Below, piece by piece: positions 50,330-62,662 of a stretch of 64,000 bases of DNA. Source of the stretch: Brachionus rotundiformis (lineage: Eukaryota > Rotifera > Eurotatoria > Ploima > Brachionidae). The position numbers were made by a program, and so were the translations under genes. Every line of letters begins with the position of its first letter. Within the stretch, counting starts at the first letter, position 1. The stretch covers positions 4,092,327 through 4,156,326 of the forward strand of contig JAESIW010000200.1 of assembly GCA_016802295.1 (NCBI GenBank). The letters are read 5' to 3'. The notes beneath the pieces are model-generated. The model did not search any database, was not told where the DNA came from, and saw nothing but the letters and a program-made list of their open reading frames with translations.

Positions 50330-50840
50330 GTTAGGATAAGTAAGTATACTGTAATGAGCTATCTCCAAAAAAAAGACTTAGAGTCTCATACAGCGGGAGG
50401 AAAACCCCTTTTAAACTTGAGACTTAATTGGACAGTGGCGGATCCAATTTTGAGGTCTTAAATATAGAGCAAGTTTAGAGTAATAGTAAAAAGGTTTAAA
50501 AGTGAAAAGTTTCAGTCGAAATTCTGTATACCAAACTCACAAAACGGTGGAGGCTCAGCTGGTATCTGGGGATGCATTTCTTACAAAGGCCCTGGTATTG
50601 GTAACATTTATACAGGACGAATTAACCAATTTCTCTACATCAACAATTTGGAAAAAAAGCCCATACCATTTGTTGAACTTCTATTTGAGCCAATTAACCT
50701 TCAGGTTTTTCAACAAGCTTCACCACATACCGCTCACTCAGTGAGCAACTGGTTCAAAGAAATGACCAGATCTCAACCCATTCGAGAACTTAATGTCATA
50801 CATGGATGTCAAAATGGTAAACACTAAAGTAATCTATATG
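50330..50840 (+). mobile_element. Tc1/mariner transposase relic
   Basis: Shifting between frames on the plus strand gives GGKPLLNLRLNWTVAD, then NGGGSAGIWGCISYKGPG and VFQQASPHTAHSVSNWF. These match the Tc1/mariner segments around LNWTxxDW, GGGSVMVWGCISYKG and FQQDNAPCHTA. The Asp of FQQD is replaced and stops are present. Dead copy; no terminal repeats located. Confidence 0.65.
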
Positions 50841-51569
50841 GAGCTTTTAAAAGAGGTTTTACACAAAGAATTGTTAAGATTCCGATTGAGTACATATATA
50901 TTTTGAAATTTTTCGAGGATTTTTTTGGTTTAATGTTTTTAGATTGATGACAGTTAAAAATTAAGAAACAAAATTCGCTTTTTTATTTTCCCGTCTTTTA
51001 TAAACGTAAAAATCAATCTTTGTGTTATAAAATAAGAAAATTTCTAAACTTTTGAAGCATACTGTATGTCCCATCAATATGATGAGCCAAATAAATTTCT
51101 AATTTTTTTTAAAGCTGAAGATATGAGACATAAATACTTTGTGCTCAAAATTTTTAATTGTGTGCTTACTTAGCACCAGATCTCAAACCAATCAACTAAA
51201 AATCTTTAAAAGATTTTTTCATAAATTATTCTGATAAGCAGATTTTGGTTACGAGGATGAGGTAGAACCAAATATTAATAAAAGTAACATAAACTCTTAA
51301 TAAAACATTTTTCCTAAATCTTTTGTTTATAAATGAATATATAACTGTATTTAGTACATAGCTTAATTAGGTAAGATTTTTATCTAAATAGACCATTGAA
51401 GAATAGTTTCCCCCTTGAGCTTTTGAAGTAAACGTGTACAACCAGAAGTGAGTCCATGTTAGGACAATAACAAGTATTGTTAATGAAAGTACTAGAGCAA
51501 TTTTTGTTTGTGCTTGTACTTGGGACTTGTGTGCCTCATAATTATAACAATGATGATAACATTCTGTGC

Positions 51570-51715
51570 TGAATTTGGCTAGGTAAAATACAAAAAACCC
51601 AAATTAAAAACTTAATATGATCTAGGAGTGACATTTTCATTGAAAAGAAAACTACGAAGACATTTATACTGCTAATGAAAGATAATTAAAGGTAAATATA
51701 TAAATAAATTATCAA
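51570..51715 (+). pseudogene. Decayed copy of ASL intron 2 and exon 3
   Basis: CATTGAAAAGAAAACTACGA, then ACATTTATACTGCTAATGAA and a GGTAAAT donor-like end follow ASL exon 3 (42,562-42,650) base by base with substitutions, and the preceding bases resemble ASL exon 2 end plus intron 2. No intact frame. Together with the copied 3' flank at 51,898-52,075 it marks a degraded second ASL next to RPAP1. Confidence 0.65.
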
Positions 51716-51779
51716 TTATTGAATTTATATTTTTTAATTACAATTTTTATTTTTTTATTTTTCTCTACATGGATTTTCA

Positions 51780-51835
51780 TTTGGTGAGATGAACCACCGT
51801 AGCTAATTATTATTATTATTATTATTATAATTCTT
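51780..51835 (+). repeat. Possible retroelement tail with (ATT)n
   Basis: GAGATGAACCACCGTAGCTA followed by (ATT)n. Resembles the ending near 29,150. It interrupts the decayed ASL copy. Confidence 0.3.
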
Positions 51836-51897
51836 CAACTTTTTAATATAGCCTAGCCATGAGAGAAACTAACTAAAATGTTTGTCAAAAAAGAATT

Positions 51898-52075
51898 CTC
51901 AGGAATGACAAGAATTATCTCAATTTTAAAAGACATAGATATTTATCTTTTATTTTCTTTTTAAAACTAATTTTAAAATTCAAAACTAAACAAATTCTCG
52001 ATTATTTTAAAACAAACTATAAATAAACAGTTTTAATTGAAATGGTTGAATATCATAAAATTTAGGACAATAGTT
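51898..52075. repeat. Copy of the ASL 3' flank
   Basis: Shares TTATTTTCTTTTTAAAACTA and GAATATCATAAAA-TTAGGACAATA with 45,135-45,260, the sequence just after the ASL stop codon, in the same orientation. It abuts and slightly overlaps the RPAP1 stop. Confidence 0.6.
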
Positions 52076-55000
52076 GATCGAGCCACTGCTTTCTAATTTC
52101 AGGCAGTTGTTCAAAGTGTTCTATATTATCGTTTACACCTTTGAAATAAATGAGATCCTGGCGTAGTTTTTCATTTAAATTCATAAAATTTTTCACTAAG
52201 AGTTTCTTAAAGTCAAACTCAACCTTTTTCTCAAGTTTGTTTGTATGCTCGAAAACAAATGAATTCAAATTTGCCACAATAATTATGTACCCAAGTCTTG
52301 AACTGGATATAAGTTTAAAATCGTTTGGATCGAGCAAAATTTGACTGTAGAGTCTGATCATGTGCAAATATTTCTCATTAGGCTGGACAAAATTGCTGAA
52401 TGGAACAAGCATCTTGCTATTTTCAGTATCAAATCTCATGTATTTAAGTAAATGGTTAAAGTCTGACCAAAAGAGCTGTCTGTACTTGACTGGATAGCAT
52501 TGCTGCAGCGGCACAACCAAATACTGCGAAAATAAATAGTCGCCAAATGATGACGAGTCATAATGATTGAGCAAATGCTGGTAAAAGTCGTAGAACGAAA
52601 TGATATCGGCAAATTTTTGGCCAAAATTTAAATTTTTCAAAGGTTGTTTTCGATCATGGGCATACTTAAAAAATATCAAATACATAATTGTTATAATTTG
52701 TTTTTCCAAAAAAACTTCCGGATCAAATAGATAAACAAACAGAAGCTTGATGTATCTAACAGTGATATTTAAATTCTCTTCTAGATAATCTGAATCAAAG
52801 TAGCTCTCTATTAAATAAATAAATTTTAAACTATTTGATAAATTTGAAATTGTTTTTTGCACTCGGTTATCTTTTTGGTTATCAGTAAGATTGGAAAACT
52901 TAGAGAATTGCAATTTTTCGCTAATTATCGGTGCGTAGATCCAGTCTGGTCCAAGCACGAACTGGTTTGAATAGTTTGTGCTCAGGAAAAGAGTGCTCAA
53001 TGGCACATCACTGATTTGTCTTAGCCTTTTTGAATGCTCTAAACATCGAGATTCGAGCAAAATTTGATTTTGTAAAAAAGAAAATTTTATTTGATTCAAC
53101 ATGTCGTAGATATACGTGGATTCCATATTTTCAATAAACCATTTATCTATTTCAATTGTTTCACTTTGGGCGAAATTGATGTTTATATAATTGAATTTCA
53201 CCTTTGGCAATGAGTCATTTAATTGTAAATTACCAAAATACTGAATCAATGAATTTAACGATTTATCTGTTGTTTGTGAAGAATCTGATTTTTTATTGTC
53301 AATGTACATGGACCAAAAAGTGGTACTAAATGTATATGAAGACAAAATTTCATGGATCAAGCTCTCCTGGCCTTTTTTTAGTTTCAGCAAAAGGCTCAAG
53401 GAAACCAGATAGTAGAATCGTTTCTGACTTTGGCTGTCTCTGAGCTCGGTATTTGGCCGTTGCTTTGACTTGATTTCGTCAATTTGATCATTTTCTTCTT
53501 TCTTAATAATTAGATAATTAATATTATCTGTTTTAAGAATCAAATTCTGAGATTAAATTAAACTAATTATTTTAATAAATTAATAATGCCATTAGCTGAT
53601 ACTTTAGACCATTCTATTGCAAAGTATTTTGGCAAGTTGAACTTAAGGATCATGCTCAAGATTTAATTATAAAAATTGTTGCAGCAACATTTTATCATAC
53701 TAAATATTAGATACTTTTAATTAGCTATGAATGCAAAACTATACATTGTAAATGGAGAATTCATAATTTTTATTGATAAGAATTGATTTTATTATTATTA
53801 CACAAAAAATATTTATTTAATTTAAAAATAATTATGAAACTTTTCATTAAAAAAATTGACCATGATCATAAAAATCAAATAATAAAATTCAATTTGCCTC
53901 AACCTTACTTTTATAAATGGTCTATTCAAATATTTCCTAATCTTTTAATTTTAAAAGATCAATTCAACATTTTGTTGCACACGATTTTTTTAATAAGTTT
54001 CTAAAAAATAAAAATAAAAGTATAATAGAACCTAATAAATCATGATTTAAATTTAACTAGCTTAATATATCTGAAAATTAAAAACAAAGTTATTTAAAAA
54101 ATTAATTATTTTTTTAATCATTATTCTGATAAAATTTTGATAGTAAATTATTTAGTGAATAAAACTTAATTAAGTTAATCTATTACTTTTAAACCCACTT
54201 ACCTCAAAAGTGAATAGATTGAGTGCAGTCCTAAGAATGTTGGAAACAAAATAATTCTCGAAATTTGCCAAAAAAAATGAACGCAGCGGAGAATCTCGGC
54301 TCTGATTGTTGTTTTTAATAAAACATTTTAAGTATGAAGTAATGTATGAATTAGACAATAAATTTTTAATATTGCTAAATTTAGTGTCATCAATAGTATT
54401 TATCTTGTTTATGAAACACAGATTGTACAGTCTCAAAAAAGCACCCAAAAACCCGAATGGACTTTGTCTTATCAAATCGTAGTCATCAAATTTAGAAATG
54501 TGACATATTGTAGGCAAATAACTCAAATTATTGGAGCAAATTATTTTAATTTTATCTTTCACCGGACCGTGACCACTCACAGAAAAACTATTTAATTTTG
54601 ATAAGATCAATTGTTCAAGTTTTAACTGATTGATTTTAAATTTCTTGTAAACCAAAGGCTCGATTAAACTATCTATCAAAATATCTATATACATCTTTTT
54701 TTTGGTTGATACATTTGCTGGTTTATCATATGACGCCATAAATTCCATTTTTTCCAAATAGTCAACTTGGTAGTTAAGACATGTTGAGTACAAATTAAGG
54801 TTGATGTTTTCTAGGCTTTGCTCAATTTGGTCATTGAAAAGGCTTTTGAATTTTTTTTGAACAAAACTGGTTATCAATGAGTAAACAGTTGCGCTTATTT
54901 CTGACACAAAGTCCAAGTTTTCCTTTGGAGCGCTTCTAAATGCCACATTGAACAGGCTTATGAGAGATTGCATAAATGAGACTTTGATCCTGTTCTCTTC

Positions 55001-57092
55001 ACTGTCTTGACTCATCGAATTTTTCAGTTTATCTATTAGAATTTCATAAAAATCGATCATACATTCATATCCCATGTCTCTATGAGAGTATAAAATTATG
55101 GTCTTCAGTAACCGGACTGTTTCGGTCTGAAGCCTTATTACCAAATCGGCTACACTCGGCTCAATCAAATATTTATCTGTTGTTAAATAATTCATAATTT
55201 TTACTTTAAAATTAAATTTTTTATAAATATTGAGTGCAATTGTGGGCCCAGTGTTGGATATTAGTCTAAATAGCTTAACTGAATTGATCGAGTTTATTAT
55301 CAAAGATTGTATATCAGAACAATTTTGATTAATGAATGTTGGCAAAAATTTTTTTCCAATTAAATCGAACAAGTTGGAATTCTTTTCCATTAATTCAAAG
55401 CAAATTTCGGGCGAATGTCTAACACACCGGAATAGAATAGAGAAAATTTTGGTCAAAATTTTAACTTGATTTGTTGGTTGGTACACATTGATAAGGTAAA
55501 AAAATCTGTCAATTAAATTCATTCTTAAGAGACCGCGAATCAGATCGACTTGAATAAATTGGTCATCTTTGAGTTCATCCAAGTCCTTTTCTTCACATAC
55601 ATTTAAATTTTTATCCATGGACAAATTTGGTTTATTGTCTGCAAAATATGAAGAAAAAGGATGCAAGCACGGACTTTCATGACCATTGTAAAGATCAAAT
55701 GTATAGTCCAAAATATCTTCTTGTTCAGCATGATGAAGTAAATTGTCAATAGCTTCCAAGGAGGCAGAAATAATTGATTCTGTCTGATCGTCCAAATTCC
55801 ATCGCAACAAAAATAATATACCACCTTGGATCAGTTGATGTAACAAATTGTTCGAGTCGTTTTCTTCCTCTCGCTCTTTAACCTCTTCACCCGACTTAAT
55901 TACTTCATGGTAATCACCAAGATGGCATTTTTTCAAGATATTTCCTAGTGTTTGTAAGGCAAGAACTCTCTGTTGATTAAATTTACTTCTGGCAAGATGA
56001 AAAAGCTCGTCAAGAGTGTATCCAGCAAGATCCGGTTCGTTGCCATGATGGTGCAAAGCCTTGGTTACTGGTATTTCCTCTTCTGGTGAGACTAAATTTC
56101 CTTCAAAATCAAATCTGGCAGATTTTGAGCCTTCAATTTTGGTTACATTTTTGGGCTTGAGCATCCATTCGAGCTTGTCGTATTCAATTTTGTCCATATG
56201 AAGCCATTTTTTATTTGGTTTAATTGGAAGTTGGTCGAGAATTTCTTGCTCATTTAGTCTATCGGTATTTTGAGATCTACCATCTTCGGAATTAAAGCCT
56301 ATCGGTGATTGATTAGACTTATTTTTTATAAATGCAATTATTTTCGGATCCAACTGCTGCATTAACTTTTGTTTCTCGGCTAAAATTTGATCCGGTTGCA
56401 TTTTGGATAACAATTCCAAATTTTCCAAATGAATCTGTTCGGCATCTTTTTTGTTGCTTAAGCCCTCACCGGTAATAATTTGTTTGCGGATGGTATTATT
56501 CACAGAGCCAGTGATTTTTTTCTCAATAACTTGAATTTTTTCGTCATCGCGAAGACTTTTAGGCTCAACCACTTGGTTAAGATCAAAAAATGATTTTAAT
56601 TTGCCTTGACGTTCCAAATTTTGTGCAAACAAAGATTTTTTCTTTCCAGTTTCTTGTTGTTTTAGATCTTTAGGATTTATTTTTTCAACTTTTGGTAACT
56701 GGTCGCGAATATTTTCGATTGGTATGGAAAATTCTTTGGAAATTGGTTTTTCCTTGTAAAAATATATGTAATAGCAAATTAAGAAAACATAAGTTGATAT
56801 TCATTTACCACAATGTCGGAGAGGACAGTCGAAAATGCTTGAGTATCCGATTCGACTAAGTAAAAAAATAATAAAAGGACAAGAATAATAATTTTAAATC
56901 TTTACAATCAAATTTTGAGGAAGTTTTCCTGATTTCATCATTTGTTTTCTGATTTTCATCTTTTTTGGTAAGTTTGACCACTTTTGCTGATGGATGTGCA
57001 GATTTTTGTCGCAAAAATTCCTCTTGAAATTTAAAAAGCTCATCTTCATCCTCTTCACGAATGTTTTTTGGTCGTTTTAAATGACTATTCAT
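52062..57092 (-). CDS. RPAP1: RNA polymerase II-associated protein 1
   Basis: Assembly and nuclear import factor for RNA polymerase II. Exons 57092-56906, 56855-56809, 56752-54203 and 53546-52062; 4,269 nt, 1,422 aa, against 1,393 in human. N-terminal domain: RPKNIREEDEDELFKFQEEF, TQAFSTVLSDIV and KKSLFAQNLERQGK, all typical of RPAP1. The central conserved domain GYTLDELFHLARSKFNQQR lies near residue 320, followed by a long helical, armadillo-like region. The C-terminus contains DFYQHLLNHYDSSSFGDYLF, the conserved family end. The intron between the last two exons (656 nt) has a clear GAG|GTAAGT donor and CTCAG acceptor. A fragment of the last exon is duplicated at 46,050-46,250. Confidence 0.92.
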
Positions 57093-58794
57093 TTTAATCC
57101 AACAATAAATGTATTTTTTAATATTACAATTTAAAATTAATATATAAATGAATTAAATATACATTTCTAAATTAACAAATCTTTTCGCAATTTTCAAAAT
57201 AATTTCAGTTTGATTAAAAAAGTCTCTAAACACCATTAGATAATTAATATTTACTTTATTTAATTAGAAAACTAAAATAAGTTAAAAAATTATTTTTTGT
57301 TGATCAAATTTTTATCGTCAAGTTCGAATGTTAAACTAACTAACTAATAATAAAATTCAATTATAAAATTTCCTTATATCAATTATGTGTTTAATTAATT
57401 CTGTGAGATTTTTGATATCAAAAAATTATAACACTAATTTGAGCCTAATATGAGTTTTAAAAATGATTATTTTAGAAATCAAATACCAGAAAAGGAGATT
57501 AATTCAAAAAATTATTCGTTGTTGAGTTTTAATTAAATTTTTAATTTTATAGTTTTTAATTTAAAATATTAAAAGTCTGATATAAACAGTTTTTTAAATT
57601 TAACTAAGGTTAAATAGCTAAAATAAGCCGGCAATATTGTAAAATAGATCATAAGTCCGATAAAAAGCTTTTATACTAATTGAAAGAATTTTTTGTTTAA
57701 AAGCTCAATAGAAAATAGTAAAAAATTTTTCCAATTAATCATAAATTTAAAAATAATAGAAAATTGTGAATTTTATTCCTTCTTATTATTCATTCTATTA
57801 AGCTAAAACAATTGAGATTTAAATGTGTATTAAATGACAACTGAAATGCATCCAATTACCATTATCATAGACCATAAAAAGATTAATTTCTATAAATAAA
57901 TATTATTTTATTTTATTTTTTAAATTACTAAACTCAGACAATACAATACTTGATCATTTATTCAACAGCCATAATCAAATTAATAGCTGAAAAACATCAA
58001 ATATTTATCTATCATTAAATCTATTAAAAAATAGGCAAAACCTCGATTGTTTCCACTAGGAATACTTTTCAGTCATTTGGGCTTTAAAAGCATTTACAAT
58101 GATTTAAAATCACCTAACAAATTGATCATTTAATTTAAATTAAATTTAAAGTTTATGGGACCATTATTTATTATTTGAATTTTAATAAAGTAGATTCAGA
58201 TGCAATCCAAAAAGGAACTAACATCAAATTATTAGCGATAAATATTTAATTATCTTATTCAATTCGAATTTTGCTTTTTAGTTTAGTTTGAGAAAATTTA
58301 ATTTAAAAATAAAAATAAGTTTATAATTTTTTCGAATTAAATTCAAGCCAAAAAACTAATAAAAATTTAAACTAGGAAAAGCTTTTAAAAATGCACACTA
58401 AATTTAAATTTAATTTGACAAGGTACGCCCAGTCAACCAAAAAAAAATTATCTCAAAAACTTTTAAAATCAATCGGAAATACTAATAAAAACTCTATAAA
58501 CACAAATCTAATTTTAAGTCTGGGATAAATAAAGAGATTTTTTTATTAAAAACTTCTTGATGCTGTATAATAATAAATATTTTATTAAAAAATAATGGAT
58601 GTAAATCTAATTTGCTATTTATTTGAATTTGATCCAAAAAAAAGTTTCTAAAATGATCGGGAAGTCTGTAAATAATTTAATCAATTTAAAATTTCTATTT
58701 CTATTCAAAATTAAGCTTTCAAAAGCCTTTACAGATAATAAAAAAAAATTGATTGGGCGAACCGAAATACAACAAGGGCAATTTGTATTAAAAA
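57093..58794. other. Intergenic stretch between RPAP1 and the IL-17-like gene
   Basis: 1.7 kb, very AT-rich, no gene or repeat recognised. Contains the RPAP1 promoter side and the 3' flank of the IL-17-like gene. Confidence 0.5.
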
Positions 58795-59361
58795 CTAAAC
58801 AGGAATTAATGACGTTAATATACTACATGTACAATACAAATTGGATTCTTCCAAACTTGGCTCCCAAATGTAGAAACCGTCTGGACCACATTTTCCGCGG
58901 ACTAACACTGGAACATTTTCGATAACAGGCGAACAAGCGAAGTTGTTCTCATCCAAAAATTTGTCTCCAATAAGAGAGCATTTTGAGCAAGTGCATCGGT
59001 TTGCCAGTTTGTAAAAAGGAAATCTGTCCTGGCGATAAGTAATTGTGCTTTTCCAAGGACAGAGTGATTTTTTGCTGACATCCAGAGTTCGCCTACTGGA
59101 CACCAAACATTCTGTATCTTCAAATAAATTTTCTTTTCCTATTCTAAGTATGTAACTAGAATTAATTTTTTCTTCCAAAGTTTTGGTTTTGAATACGATC
59201 TCTTCATATTTTCTGTATGTCATTTCATAGTCGATAAACAATCTTCCCAAATAATCTTCATCTGGATCTTTACATTCATTATTCTTTATCACATTACCAT
59301 ATATCCAATTTTTTTCATGCCTCAAAATTTGAATTATTAAGAATAAAAATAGTTTAATCAT
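58795..59361 (-). CDS. IL-17-like secreted cytokine
   Basis: 188-aa secreted protein, single exon. A hydrophobic signal sequence (MIKLFLFLIIQIL) is followed by a poorly conserved region and, from residue 101, an IL-17-type cystine-knot core: CPW, DRFPFYKLANRCTCSKC, then PVLVRGKC, FYIWEP and CTCS near the end. In the IL-17 family, CPW / RxP / A-x-C-x-C-x-x-C / VLxR / GCTC are the hallmark positions, and the paired cysteines sit as here (123/128 with 177/179). The ligand would act extracellularly on IL-17 receptor-type proteins. Ten cysteines in total; C30, C85 and C143 are additional possible disulfides. I assigned it by motif, not by database search. Confidence 0.82.
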   Translation of the reverse strand: MIKLFLFLIIQILRHEKNWIYGNVIKNNECKDPDEDYLGRLFIDYEMTYRKYEEIVFKTKTLEEKINSSYILRIGKENLFEDTECLVSSRRTLDVSKKSLCPWKSTITYRQDRFPFYKLANRCTCSKCSLIGDKFLDENNFACSPVIENVPVLVRGKCGPDGFYIWEPSLEESNLYCTCSILTSLIPV

Positions 59362-60709
59362 TTTTATTATATAGGAAATTTGTTTTGTGATTTTATAGTC
59401 AAATTTTTAGTGTTTTTATGTTGAAGAGCCTTACTGTTAAGGGATTACGGAGGATGGCATTCGCTCCAAAAAAAACAAAATTAATTTAGCATTTCTTTAA
59501 GAAATTAGTTTATTTCACGGATTAAAAAAAAGCTTTGGGAGAAAGAGCCATATATTTTCCTATTTTAGAGGCAAAAGACCTTATCTATTAAATAGATTTA
59601 TTTTTAAATATTTTTTTGTTTTTTTAATTATTTTAATGTCTTACAATACAATCGCGGTAAAAAATATAGATACTAAACACCTTTAATTAAGAAGCTTTCT
59701 TCTTTAACTTCCTTTTTAAGCTTGTTTGTTATTTTGGAAATCAAGCCACTATTAGGAAAATTTTTACTAGACTAAGTTTATTTCTAAAAAAAGAAAGACA
59801 GTTTTTAAAAATAGCTGATCTTTTGATCCAGATTAATTTAATTTAAAAATTTTCCTTGAATTTTAATCGTCTTTTTCGCTAATTCGAATCAATATTTAGC
59901 TTATTAATGCCATTTTAAGTTAAGCAATGAAAAAATCTTATAAAATAAATATATTTTTTTATTTTTAGCATTTTAATAATTCATGCAAGACCAGAAAAAT
60001 ATTTTTATACGCTTATCTTCTGTAAAAAAAAATTTTAAAATGTCGAATCCTTTTAGAAATTTAGATAAAATTAATTTTATAAATTTTTTAAAATTATTAT
60101 TTATAAAAGATTTTTCAATTGGCGAAAAAAAGAAAAATTTACAAAAAAATTGACAATAAATTGAAATTTAATTATAAAATTTTTATTCGTAATCTAAAAA
60201 AATATTCAAAAAATAATTAATAAAACTTAACTAATTCCTTTCTACTGCACGCTGTTAAAGAAAATTTAAGATATAATTTTTTACTTTAAATAGATTTGTT
60301 TTTTAATATCATGAGAGTTTTTCAAATTTTTTATAATATTTAATGTTAAAGGTTCTAGATATAAAAAATTAAATTTGAAACTTGAAAAAAAGGTGACTAA
60401 AATTAATTCAATTTATTTGATTGATTATATTTGACTTTGAACAACAATGCTGAATCCTTTAAAGTAGATATCTGGAAAGACTTCCTAAATTATATTTTTG
60501 AGTCAAACATTTTTGAATCTAACTGGTATCTCAAAGTAATATTTTGATTTTATCTAACATGAGTCTAAATATCTTCGATGATGATTTTGATAGTGCTGAC
60601 TACTTGCCTTTGACAAAATCTCATATCTAAAAATATTTATTTGTTTGGAAAACTCACCAAAGAATTGAAAGCTTTTGCATATGTTGGAAGATATGAAGTC
60701 TTAATATGT
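59362..60709. other. Gene-free stretch upstream of the IL-17-like gene
   Basis: AT-rich; no gene recognised. Contains the promoter side of the IL-17-like gene. Confidence 0.5.
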
Positions 60710-60711
60710 TA

Positions 60712-60880
60712 CAGTCGAGCCTTGTTATAACGATCCTGATTAATACAATATTCGCTTTATAGCGATATTTTTTTTCATAATTTACATTCCTCAATATAAT
60801 AACTTCTATATAAATTAAGTTTGGTCAATACGATGTTCATTTTTCCCGCCTTAATACATCGTATTATCCAGACTCGGCTT
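60712..60880. mobile_element. Short pogo-type MITE
   Basis: 169 bp flanked by TA on both sides (60710-60711, 60881-60882). The left end CAGTCGAGCCTTGTTATAAC and the reverse complement of the right end AAGCCGAGTCTGGATAATAC are alike, resembling pogo/Tigger terminal repeats (CAGTxGAxxCTCGTTATAACGA type). Internal palindromes such as TCGCTTTATAGCGA. No ORF. Confidence 0.5.
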
Positions 60881-60882
60881 TA

Positions 60883-62660
60883 TGGTAAAAAATTGCCATC
60901 ATAGAAATCTATTTTATTTAATAATAATGTTTATTTTTATCGTTTATGTAATTCCATTGACTTCGATGAAAGGAAAATTTTCAAGTTATCCCCATAGAAC
61001 ATTTCATAAAAAGGAGCCCCATGAAGAAGACTGATAAGCTGAAGCGCAAGACTTGAAATAGGCGCCATAAAAACAAAACTCTTTTTAATTAACAAGGAAC
61101 TAAATGCATCAATTTCTTCTAGAGACAAAAACCCTAAATGCAGCTTTTCATATCTGGGAATGAAATTAGAAGACATCCGAGGCTGCTTGGTAGACATCCG
61201 AAGCAGATTAAAGCCAGAACAGCATACTTCAAATTAACGAATATGTGGAAATCATTATTTCTAGGACTGGGGACTAAATTTAATCATTATACCAGTCTTG
61301 TTAAATCTTGATGAATGTTGAGAATTTTCGAAATCTTCTATCCAAAAGTAATTACAATAATTGAAGGGCTGTACAGAAGAACAAGGATGGAGTCGATCTT
61401 CAAAACGATGCGCAAAAGATGACTTAAACAGCTTGGGAATGCATTATGAATACCAACTGACAGAATTCCTTAAGTTTCGTTATTTTGGACACTTCAAGGA
61501 AACAGAAATGCTGGAGGAAATGAAAATTAAACAGGATTGCTTCCGCTTAGAAAAGGGTATATTGAATGGGACTTTTGCTTCACTGAGAAGATAGAAGGAG
61601 AAAAAAAGTTTTGGCAATTTTCAGCTTTTAATTTGGCATTTTTGTTTCAGTAAAGAAATTCAGATATTTGATTTAAAAATAAACGTAAATCTAGTCAACC
61701 TGATTTTACTTTCTTAGATGTAAGGAATGATGACATTTGCTGGTTTGTCATATGGTGGTCTTTTTTTCAAAAGTTAGCCAATCTAAGCTATTCCTGTATT
61801 GATATCTTTGTCAGTTGATTTTGTTAAGTATGAGTGTTGATACTGAATTATTTTTTTGGACAAAATTAGTCATAGCTTATCAATTTTATCAACACTTATT
61901 GCCAGATCTACAAAAAAACTTTATTTATTGCATCTACTTGTTCCTGATATCGAGACTGTTCAAGTATATGGTTTGCGAAGGCCAAATGATTCGATCCTTT
62001 AACAGTGTCAGTGTTGAGATAATTAAGAAACGTAAGACATAAGTCGACATTATGATACCTGAAAAGTGTGAAAAGCAAGAGATATAGAAAAGTAGACATT
62101 GGAAACAATTGTCCTAAAAAAGACAATAAGCTAAGATGGTAATTCAAGAAAATTTGTTAGAATAGAATAATTGATTGAAAAAGATTTATGATTATATGAC
62201 TTTTCGAGAGAAAAATTCTTTATTGGAAAAATGAGGAGATGATTCCATCAATTTTTCCTAAGAAATAACTCTGAATTTCTAACTGATAGAATGCATGCTA
62301 CCTATATCAGAACATTCGAAATGACTACAGCAACAAAAAGAACTCTGTCTGGCAGGACAAACAAATTTAATTATTACTAAAGGATAAATAAAGTCTCTGT
62401 GGCAAGAGATAATTTAATATAGTAATTCAACAAATCATCGCAGGCAAAATTTGACAAGGCTAAACAACAGTGCACTAGACGAGTCATTTTGACTAGTTTT
62501 AAAAAATTTTAAATCCTCATATCTTTTGGACTTAAGGTATGCAATCAAAACAGTGTCATTGATTAACTTATGATACATTTTTAATATTTAACACAATAAA
62601 TATTTTAAAAGGATACGGGACAATCAGAGTAAAAAATCCAAATATTTAATTATTATACAG
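60883..62660. other. Stretch with only unrecognised short frames
   Basis: Somewhat less AT-rich than average, with several frames of 75-86 codons on both strands that I could not match to any family. 61,727-61,880 weakly resembles RPAP1 coding sequence near 54,715-54,880. Likely old transposon or duplication debris. Confidence 0.35.
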
Positions 62661-62662
62661 TA

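Noticed and set aside
53541..53543. Separate gene starting with TTG at 53543
   Set aside because: A CTCAG acceptor just upstream joins in phase to the GAG|GTAAGT donor at 54203, and both parts match RPAP1.
61361..61594. 77-codon plus-strand frame near the window end, and others at 60,937-62,147
   Set aside because: Could be transposon debris but matched nothing I know; described only as an unresolved stretch.
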